A stretch of 14,076 nucleotides of DNA from Bacteroidales bacterium UBA4417 (GTDB lineage: Bacteria; Bacteroidota; Bacteroidia; Bacteroidales; UBA4417), in assembly GCA_002389705.1 (NCBI GenBank), contig DGQJ01000112.1:1941-16016 (forward strand), given 5' to 3'. Position 1 is the stretch's first letter; every line of letters starts with the position of its first letter. Made by a program: the position numbers and the translations under genes. This document shows, in pieces, positions 9,010 to 14,076 of this stretch. The notes under the pieces are model-generated. The model was not told the DNA's origin. It made no database searches and saw only the letters and a list, made by a program, of their open reading frames with translations.

Positions 9010-10170
9010 TCAACGGTGCGGCATAAATTCTTCGACCACCTGGTTGGTAAATCCGAAATAATTTTTGATGATACGGATGGTACGGTCAGCCGACAAACCA
9101 TCGCCGTAAGGATTGATAGCATTGGCCATTTTATTATATTCATCCGGGTTATCAATCAGCTGAACAGCCGTATTATAGATGTTTTCTTCTGAAAGGCCAA
9201 CCAATTTTACAGTTCCGAAATCGACCGCATCGGGTCGTTCGGTCACTGAACGTAATACAAGGATGGGTATCCCAAAATGAGGGCCCTCTTCCTGCACTCC
9301 GCCCGAGTCGGTAAAAATGAGGTGCGATTTGGCCATTATATTCACAAAATCAAGGTAATCGAGCGGTTCAATCAGGTGTATGTTAGAAATATCCTGTAAA
9401 ATGGGATATACCACTTCGCGCACAATGGGGTTCATATGTACCGGGAAAAGAAACTCAATGCCCGGATAGCGCAAGGCGAGTCGCCTGATGGCCTTGCAGG
9501 CACCTTCCATCGGCGAGCCCCAGTTTTCGCGGCGATGCATGGTTACGAGCACAATAGGGTTGCCATTTTGAACCAGTGTATCAAGAACAGGCACGTTGAA
9601 GCTGTAATACCCGCGGACCGTATACTCGAGGGCATCGACAACTGTATTTCCGGTTACAAAAATGGTTGACGGATCAATATTTTCTTTCAGCAAAGCAGCT
9701 TTAGCTGTGGCCGTTGGGGCAAAATGCAGGTCGGTTATGCAACCCGTTATCCTTCGGTTTATTTCCTCGGGGAAAGGGTTGGCTTTGTCGTTGGTACGCA
9801 AACCAGCCTCGATATGACCAACCGGGATCTGATGATAAAAAGCCGCCAGGCTGCCAATGCAAGTGGTGGACGTATCGCCCTGAACCAGGACCATATCCGG
9901 CTTTTCGGTGCTGAAAATTTCATCAAGACCTGTTATAATCTTTGCGGTAAGGCTGGCCAATGTTTGTTTGGGCGCCATAATATCCAGATCGTAGGCCGAT
10001 TTAATTTTAAACACATCAAGCACCTGGTCGAGCATCTGGCGATGTTGAGCAGTTGCGATGGGAAGGACTTCGAAATTTTCAGGATATTTCTTGAGCTCGA
10101 GAATGATGGGAGCCATTTTAATTGTATCCGGCCGGGTGCCGAAAACAACAGCAATCTTCTTTTTATTCAT
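9010..10170 (-). CDS. wecB: UDP-N-acetylglucosamine 2-epimerase (non-hydrolysing)
   Basis: This 386-aa cytoplasmic enzyme interconverts UDP-GlcNAc and UDP-ManNAc. The length matches the WecB/MnaA family. Recognisable motifs are GTRPDTIKMAP near the N terminus (the family usually has Glu where Asp15 is), QGDT (Asp99), HIEAGLRT (Glu121), NPFPEEINRR (Glu135/Glu136), VTMHRRENWG (His212), and the nucleotide-binding DSGGVQEEGP (288-297). The acidic residues and His212 correspond to the known catalytic positions of the family, so the enzyme should be active. It is the first gene of the operon with the deacetylase-hydrolase and GT2 genes, which implies ManNAc (or a sugar made from it) in the polymer. 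UDP-ManNAc could also feed other surface glycans. wecB and mnaA are both used for this family. There is no strong Shine-Dalgarno; the start follows a 359-bp leader region with palindromes. Confidence 0.93.
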   Translation of the reverse strand: MNKKKIAVVFGTRPDTIKMAPIILELKKYPENFEVLPIATAQHRQMLDQVLDVFKIKSAYDLDIMAPKQTLASLTAKIITGLDEIFSTEKPDMVLVQGDTSTTCIGSLAAFYHQIPVGHIEAGLRTNDKANPFPEEINRRITGCITDLHFAPTATAKAALLKENIDPSTIFVTGNTVVDALEYTVRGYYSFNVPVLDTLVQNGNPIVLVTMHRRENWGSPMEGACKAIRRLALRYPGIEFLFPVHMNPIVREVVYPILQDISNIHLIEPLDYLDFVNIMAKSHLIFTDSGGVQEEGPHFGIPILVLRSVTERPDAVDFGTVKLVGLSEENIYNTAVQLIDNPDEYNKMANAINPYGDGLSADRTIRIIKNYFGFTNQVVEEFMPHR

Positions 10171-10180
10171 TGGATACTAA

Positions 10181-10192
10181 AATCTATAGATT
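10181..10192. repeat. Perfect 12-bp palindrome AATCTATAGATT in the epimerase leader
   Basis: AATCTATAGATT equals its own reverse complement and lies 11 bp upstream of the epimerase start codon. Its position suits a protein-binding site or a leader RNA element near the ribosome-loading region. It has no loop, so an RNA hairpin from it alone is unlikely. Function unproven. Confidence 0.4.
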
Positions 10193-10199
10193 CGCTTTG

Positions 10200-10223
10200 C
10201 AAAATTATTCTAAAATAATTTTG
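10200..10223. promoter_or_regulatory. Perfect AT-rich inverted repeat (10-bp arms, 4-nt loop) overlapping a -7-like box
   Basis: CAAAATTATT (10200-10209) and AATAATTTTG (10214-10223) are exact reverse complements around CTAA. Each arm contains TAATTTTG on one strand, so a -7-like box faces both ways. On the minus strand this lies 29 bp from the epimerase ATG. It could be an operator over the promoter of the polysaccharide operon or a leader hairpin. It is not a typical intrinsic terminator because the stem is AT-rich. Confidence 0.4.
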
Positions 10224-10529
10224 ACGTAATGAATTGGCAACCGCCCGGTGGAAAGCAAATATGCGGATTACATCTTTGCAGGCAGGATCAGATGCAAACA
10301 AATAGAATTAATCTACATGTATAAGATATAATAATTCAGCAAGATGGATCATACCATAATGCCAATTGCATTCATCAAACTTGGGTTAAAAAAGGGCTTA
10401 AATGCTAACGTTAAATTAAGTTAAATAATTATTGGTTGATGAAGTCAGGGAATCAGCCATGCCGAAAGCAGCTGTTTTGTCGCCCGATTTTCCCAAATGG
10501 AATTATTATCCTACAATAAAAACTAACCT

Positions 10530-11894
10530 TTATTTATTACCACGAAAAGCTGCAACAGAAATAATAACAACCAAAGTGAGCAATATGATTGACATAGCCC
10601 ATTTGGCGGCAGCAGGAATTTGTGAGTCATTCTTGCCTTTATCAGCAAAATTCACTTTTGAAGTTCCGGGTAACGAATCGCGATCCATCAATTGTGCACG
10701 GGTAGTAGCAAACAAATCCTGCAGGCTGTCGGCAATCTTGAAATTATGAAGTATGGCATTAACGATCACCAGGTTGCGATAATTTTCGAGTTTTTCGTAA
10801 GGCGTATTCAGCCCGGTGGTAATTTCGAGGCTTTTATTCAGGTAGCCCAGCGCTTTGTCAACCTCGTTCAGTTCGATCAGGTTCCTCCCGATTGCAGTCA
10901 TAATAACGGCAACCTGGCGCTTGTTATCCAGCTTCACATTCCGGTTCAGTATCTTCTGGTAAATATCATTGGCACGGGCATATTCTTTGCGTGAAGTATA
11001 AATTTCGGCCATGGTTTTAAGCGTGTTATCAATATTGTAGGCATCGTCGTTTTCGTCGCTCATTTCGAGGGCGGTAGTAAGGTATTGCATGGCAATGTCA
11101 GGCTTCTGCCAATGCCAGTACATCACGCCCAGGTTACTGTTTAACCTGATTTCGGTATATTTATCATTGATTTCGCGCGACAGCCGGAGCGCATGCTGGT
11201 AATCGCGCAGCGACTCCTGGTAAAGCGCCAGGTAATCGTATATCGCAGCACGGTTTAGCAGGCTGCCCATAATCCCTGATTTATCCGCTTGATCAGTATA
11301 AATCTTTAAACATGCATTAGTGAGTGCCAGCGCTTTTTGGTATTCGCCGCGGTAAATATAAATATCAGCCATATTCTGGGTGGTTTGTGCCACACCAATT
11401 TCGTCGCCGAGTTTACGGTCCATTTCGGCCGAACGCTCGTAAAACCTCAGTGCTTCGGGGTATTTACCGGTTTCCTGGGCAATAAGCCCCAGGTTGTTGT
11501 AACAGGCTGATATTCCTTTCATATCGCGGATGCGCGTAAATCCGGCCAGGGCTTCCTTATAACAATATGTTGCCGAATCGTTATTCCCGATAAAAAACCA
11601 GCATATACCCTGGTTTTTAAGCGCCAGGGCCTGGCCGGCTGTATACTTTAATCCGGAGGAGGCCTTATAGGCCAGCCGGGCATATTCGAGCGATTTTAAC
11701 CGGTCGGTATTGCGATATGTTACCGAAACCTGGTTCAATAAATCAGCTTTTGCACGGCCGGTTGAATTCTGTATTTTCCCGATAAGTACCTGTACATCGT
11801 CCTGGGCTATGGCTGTCGCCGGACGACTGAATGACATTACTGCAATCATCAGGCATAAGCTTATTACTTTTATTAAGCGCTTGGAGTTTAGCAT
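10530..11894 (-). CDS. TPR-repeat protein with signal peptide and C-terminal membrane anchor
   Basis: This 454-aa protein is probably a protein-interaction scaffold or sensory module on the periplasmic side of the inner membrane. Residues 1-31 form a signal peptide (ending near ATAIAQ). Tetratricopeptide-like repeats of about 40 residues fill roughly 40-380, for example NNLGLIAQETGKYPEALRFY and TMAEIYTSRKEYARANDIY. A linker rich in charged and small residues precedes a single membrane helix at about 432-450, and only RGNK follows. In Bacteroidota such TPR regions often sit in front of a histidine kinase or LuxR domain; here no output domain exists, and no kinase-like frame follows in 10171-10529. 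The start lies 2 bp after the stop of the helix-hairpin-helix gene, so the two are probably co-translated. It is upstream of, and on the same strand as, the polysaccharide operon but 359 bp away, so a role there is only possible. Confidence 0.8.
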   Translation of the reverse strand: MLNSKRLIKVISLCLMIAVMSFSRPATAIAQDDVQVLIGKIQNSTGRAKADLLNQVSVTYRNTDRLKSLEYARLAYKASSGLKYTAGQALALKNQGICWFFIGNNDSATYCYKEALAGFTRIRDMKGISACYNNLGLIAQETGKYPEALRFYERSAEMDRKLGDEIGVAQTTQNMADIYIYRGEYQKALALTNACLKIYTDQADKSGIMGSLLNRAAIYDYLALYQESLRDYQHALRLSREINDKYTEIRLNSNLGVMYWHWQKPDIAMQYLTTALEMSDENDDAYNIDNTLKTMAEIYTSRKEYARANDIYQKILNRNVKLDNKRQVAVIMTAIGRNLIELNEVDKALGYLNKSLEITTGLNTPYEKLENYRNLVIVNAILHNFKIADSLQDLFATTRAQLMDRDSLPGTSKVNFADKGKNDSQIPAAAKWAMSIILLTLVVIISVAAFRGNK

Positions 11895-11896
11895 TA

Positions 11897-12811
11897 TTAT
11901 TCGGTTGTGAAGTAGTATTTAATTTTGTTGAATAATTCCTCGTGAATCAGCGGAATGTCCTTCAGCTGGTTCACAGAAGTGTATTTACGGAGAATAATCC
12001 GCTGATCGACAATGGCTTTGGCAGTGTAATAATCGAGGTAAGGGTGTTTTTTCAGTTCATCGGTTCTTACCGTATTTAAGTTGATCCGCTTTATGCCGGC
12101 AGGGCTTGCCTCGCAATAATCCATAATCTTGTCGAGCCGGTCCTGGTCGAACCCATACACCTCAAGCAATTGTGATTTGTTGTAAAACCCACCCAGCAGG
12201 TTACGGTATTTTACGATCCGCTTTGCAAACGAAGGCCCGATGCCATAAAGCGAAAGCAGGGTAACTGAATCAGCGGTGTTCAGATCGACCATTACCCGTT
12301 TTTTAACTTCCTTCACCTCAGGTTTCTTTTCGGCATACTCGTTCTTTTGCTCCGGTATTGAAATATACGGTTCAAGTACCTGGTACTCCGATGGCGTAAT
12401 ACAAAACATGCGTTTGAAATCTTCCTTTTTATAAAATTTCCCGCCGGCTGCTTCATATTTTTTTATCACTTTAATCTGCCAGTCCTTTAATCCCATTTTG
12501 CTCCATTGTTCGGATGGAAGCTGGTTTGGATTGAAAGGAAAAGGCTTCAGTTTATTCTCGGCAACCGAGCGATCCATCTGCTGAAAATCGAGCAACCGCG
12601 CTTCGATGGCCGAGTCGTTGGCATTTTTCAGGCTTGCCTCAAATTGCAGTATATCATCGGCAAACCGTTTGAAATCTTCATTATGATCAACTGCCGGGTA
12701 TTTCTTCAGATAAGGAAATACAGCCGCCAAAATGATGAGGGCTAATACAACGAGTATCCCGTTACGTTCGCCCTTGTTAAAGTTCAAATAATTTTTAATA
12801 TTCTCTAACAT
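11897..12811 (-). CDS. Membrane-anchored helix-hairpin-helix protein (ComEA-like)
   Basis: This 304-aa protein has a membrane helix at about 17-34 after a short basic N terminus (NFNKGERNG). A charged stretch and then three helix-hairpin-helix units follow: about 92-150 (divergent), 175-235 and 243-303. The second is clearest: VDLNTADSVTLLSLYGIGPS has the hairpin LYGIG and the ComEA-style LNTA start. The third begins INLNTVRTDELKKHPYLD and has lost the glycine hairpin. Such domains bind DNA without sequence specificity; ComEA does so in DNA uptake. Whether this copy binds DNA, or is the common Bacteroidota HhH protein of unknown role, cannot be told. It is followed after 2 bp by the TPR gene. 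The upstream gap (12812-13048) contains no clear promoter match. Confidence 0.8.
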   Translation of the reverse strand: MLENIKNYLNFNKGERNGILVVLALIILAAVFPYLKKYPAVDHNEDFKRFADDILQFEASLKNANDSAIEARLLDFQQMDRSVAENKLKPFPFNPNQLPSEQWSKMGLKDWQIKVIKKYEAAGGKFYKKEDFKRMFCITPSEYQVLEPYISIPEQKNEYAEKKPEVKEVKKRVMVDLNTADSVTLLSLYGIGPSFAKRIVKYRNLLGGFYNKSQLLEVYGFDQDRLDKIMDYCEASPAGIKRINLNTVRTDELKKHPYLDYYTAKAIVDQRIILRKYTSVNQLKDIPLIHEELFNKIKYYFTTE

Positions 12812-13005
12812 AAATAGTTCATGTTAAATTTAATATTCAGATTTTCGAAAGGATAGTTCAAAGAAAACCGGTAGCCTCGGAAATAGTACACCAAGCCTTA
12901 TCCAGAAGTACGGGTGAGCGCAAGCTGATCACAAAACCAATTGCCCGCCAAAATAAAAATGCTGGCAAACAAATACATGCCTGTTTCAAATTAGCCCCGG
13001 TAACA

Positions 13006-13032
13006 ATAACAGATTGAATTATAATCTGTTAT
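13006..13032 (-). terminator. Perfect 10-bp inverted repeat downstream of the permease stop codon
   Basis: ATAACAGATT (13006-13015) and AATCTGTTAT (13023-13032) are exact reverse complements around a 7-nt loop, 16 bp after the permease stop codon in the direction of transcription. The position suggests a transcript-end hairpin. The stem is AT-rich and no run of T follows on the minus strand, so it is not a textbook intrinsic terminator. It could instead stabilise the 3' end or bind a regulator of the downstream gene. Confidence 0.4.
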
Positions 13033-13048
13033 GATACATAGATTTAGT

Positions 13049-14076
13049 TTAACTGCGCCATTTCTGCCAGGCAAAATATACGGGCACTCCAAGTAATACG
13101 ATAATAAGTCCGGGCCAGGTATAATTGGGTTTGTAAATAAGCAAAACAAACATAACCAGCGAAGCAGCTGCCATGTACAAAATGGGTATAATTGGGTAAC
13201 CAAAAGTTTTATATGGTCTTTCGGCAAATGGCATTTTTCGGCGAAGCACAAAAATGCCGGCAATGGTAAGTACATAAAATATCAATACCGCAAATACCAC
13301 ATAATCGAGCAGGTTAGAGTACGTTCCCGAAAGGCAAAGCAACGAAGCCCATACCGCCTGCACAGTAAGTCCGGCAGCAGGTACCGCAAACCTGTTGAGC
13401 TTTCCGGCACGCTCAAAAAACAAATTATCCTTTGCCATGGCATAATACACCCGTGCACCCGAAAGTATCAAGCCGTTGTTGCAGCCAAAGGTTGAAATCA
13501 CCACGAAGGCGGCCATCAGCATAGCAGCCATGTTTCCAAACAGGCCATACATAGAGGCAGATCCGAGCCTGTCGTTCACGGCAAATTGAATTCCTTTTTC
13601 AAAAACACTTTCACCCCCAGCTGATCCCCTCAGCGGCAAAGCATTGAGATACACAAAATTAGCCAGTATATACAAAACCGTAACCAGGGCTACACCGGTT
13701 ACCAGGCTAAGTGGGATATTGCGCTTCGCATTTTTAACTTCGCCGGCTGCAAAGGTGATATTGTTCCAGGCATCCGACGAAAACAACGATCCAACCATGG
13801 CTACACCCACGGCCGCCACCAGGGCCCAGCCGCTTAATGCAGTTCCATCAATTGCCACGGGTTGCCAGAAATAGCTTTTGTTAACGGCCACCGCTTCGGC
13901 ATTCCGCGCAAAGAACAATCCCAGGATTATAAAGCCGATAAGCAGGGCAACTTTCAGGAATGTAAAAATATTCTGAACCCATTTGCCGCTTTGTATCCCC
14001 ATCAGGTTATTGAAAGTAAGAAGTACGATGGTGCTGATCGCCAGCAGGTGAACCGTGTTAATTTTCAGAAAACCAA
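13049..14076 (-). CDS. APC-superfamily amino-acid permease, C-terminal part (cut by window edge)
   Basis: 342 residues are visible; the reading frame stays open to the right edge, so the N terminus lies outside. This is an inner-membrane amino-acid transporter or exchanger. The segment SSDAWNNITFAAGEVKNAKR followed by NIPLSLVTGVALV is typical of the LAT/SteT-like branch of the APC superfamily (tryptophan-asparagine core, then the E-V-K-N-x-x-R-N-I-P loop). About nine hydrophobic segments are visible. The protein ends with a membrane helix and the short tail YFAWQKWRS. The ATG at 14002 is internal: residues before it (GFLKINTVHLLAISTIVLTF) continue the conserved membrane segment. The substrate cannot be assigned. 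It is followed by a hairpin and a 237-bp gap before the helix-hairpin-helix gene. Confidence 0.88.
   Translation of the reverse strand, partial: GFLKINTVHLLAISTIVLLTFNNLMGIQSGKWVQNIFTFLKVALLIGFIILGLFFARNAEAVAVNKSYFWQPVAIDGTALSGWALVAAVGVAMVGSLFSSDAWNNITFAAGEVKNAKRNIPLSLVTGVALVTVLYILANFVYLNALPLRGSAGGESVFEKGIQFAVNDRLGSASMYGLFGNMAAMLMAAFVVISTFGCNNGLILSGARVYYAMAKDNLFFERAGKLNRFAVPAAGLTVQAVWASLLCLSGTYSNLLDYVVFAVLIFYVLTIAGIFVLRRKMPFAERPYKTFGYPIIPILYMAAASLVMFVLLIYKPNYTWPGLIIVLLGVPVYFAWQKWRS

Larger units (their letters stand above)
10171..10529. other. 359-bp intergenic region: leader of the epimerase operon and end of the TPR gene
   Basis: No credible gene lies here. It must hold the 3' end of the TPR transcript and probably the promoter of the epimerase operon, both on the minus strand. 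It contains a 12-bp palindrome at 10181-10192, a perfect 10-bp-arm inverted repeat at 10200-10223, and the 8-bp palindrome TAACGTTA at 10406-10413. On the minus strand TAATTTTG at 10200-10207 fits the -7 consensus TAnnTTTG, but no TTTG sits about 20 bp upstream (the nearest TTG is 30 bp away). No clear intrinsic terminator for the TPR gene was found. Confidence 0.5.

Noticed and set aside
9724..10218. 164-codon open frame on the plus strand over the epimerase gene
   Set aside because: Antisense to well-conserved epimerase motifs; no family resemblance.
10171..10529. Possible frameshifted histidine-kinase remnant downstream of the TPR gene
   Set aside because: No minus-strand frame here shows H-box, N-box or LuxR-like sequence; the region is AT-rich and non-coding in appearance.
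10432..10749. 105-codon plus-strand frame partly in the intergenic region before the TPR gene
   Set aside because: Most of it is antisense to the TPR C terminus; no signal peptide, motif or promoter supports it.
13049..14002. A complete permease gene starting at the ATG at 14002
   Set aside because: The open frame continues to the window edge and the residues before this Met continue a typical APC membrane segment, so the gene is cut by the window.

Overview
This window looks like chromosomal DNA from a Bacteroidota bacterium, probably of the Bacteroidales/Marinilabiliales type. The evidence is moderate GC, start codons without clear Shine-Dalgarno sequences, a good match to the Bacteroidota promoter (TTTG, about 20 bp, TAnnTTTG), and the protein families present. 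No rRNA, tRNA, CRISPR array, insertion sequence or integrase was seen. Nothing suggests recent transfer.

Layout. (1) 21-1226, minus: a secreted C1-family (bleomycin hydrolase-like) cysteine peptidase with its own promoter. (2) 1508-3703, plus: a secreted glycoside-hydrolase-like protein of 731 aa. (3) 10170 down to 3726, minus: a tight three-gene operon. In transcription order it holds a UDP-GlcNAc 2-epimerase (wecB/mnaA type), a 1315-aa membrane-anchored protein joining a DUF2334 polysaccharide-deacetylase-like domain to a glycoside-hydrolase-like domain, and a processive family 2 glycosyltransferase. (4) 12811 down to 10530, minus: a membrane-anchored helix-hairpin-helix (ComEA-like) protein and a TPR protein with a C-terminal membrane anchor, 2 bp apart. 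(5) 13049 to the right edge, minus: the C-terminal part of an APC-superfamily amino-acid permease.

The striking part is 1508-10170. I read it as a synthase-dependent exopolysaccharide locus not identical to any I can name. The epimerase would supply UDP-ManNAc, the GT2 would polymerise at the inner membrane, and the large protein would deacetylate and trim the chain in the periplasm. PgaB (PNAG) and PelA (Pel) also join a deacetylase to a hydrolase in one polypeptide. Here the deacetylase looks like DUF2334 and the hydrolase is a different TIM-barrel type. The convergent 731-aa protein is a paralogue of the C-terminal half of the large protein, so the locus encodes both an anchored and a soluble form of the same hydrolase module. 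No outer-membrane porin, PgaD-like subunit or PilZ domain is visible, so the export route is open. The functional model is inference; the domain architecture, paralogy and gene order are read from the sequence.
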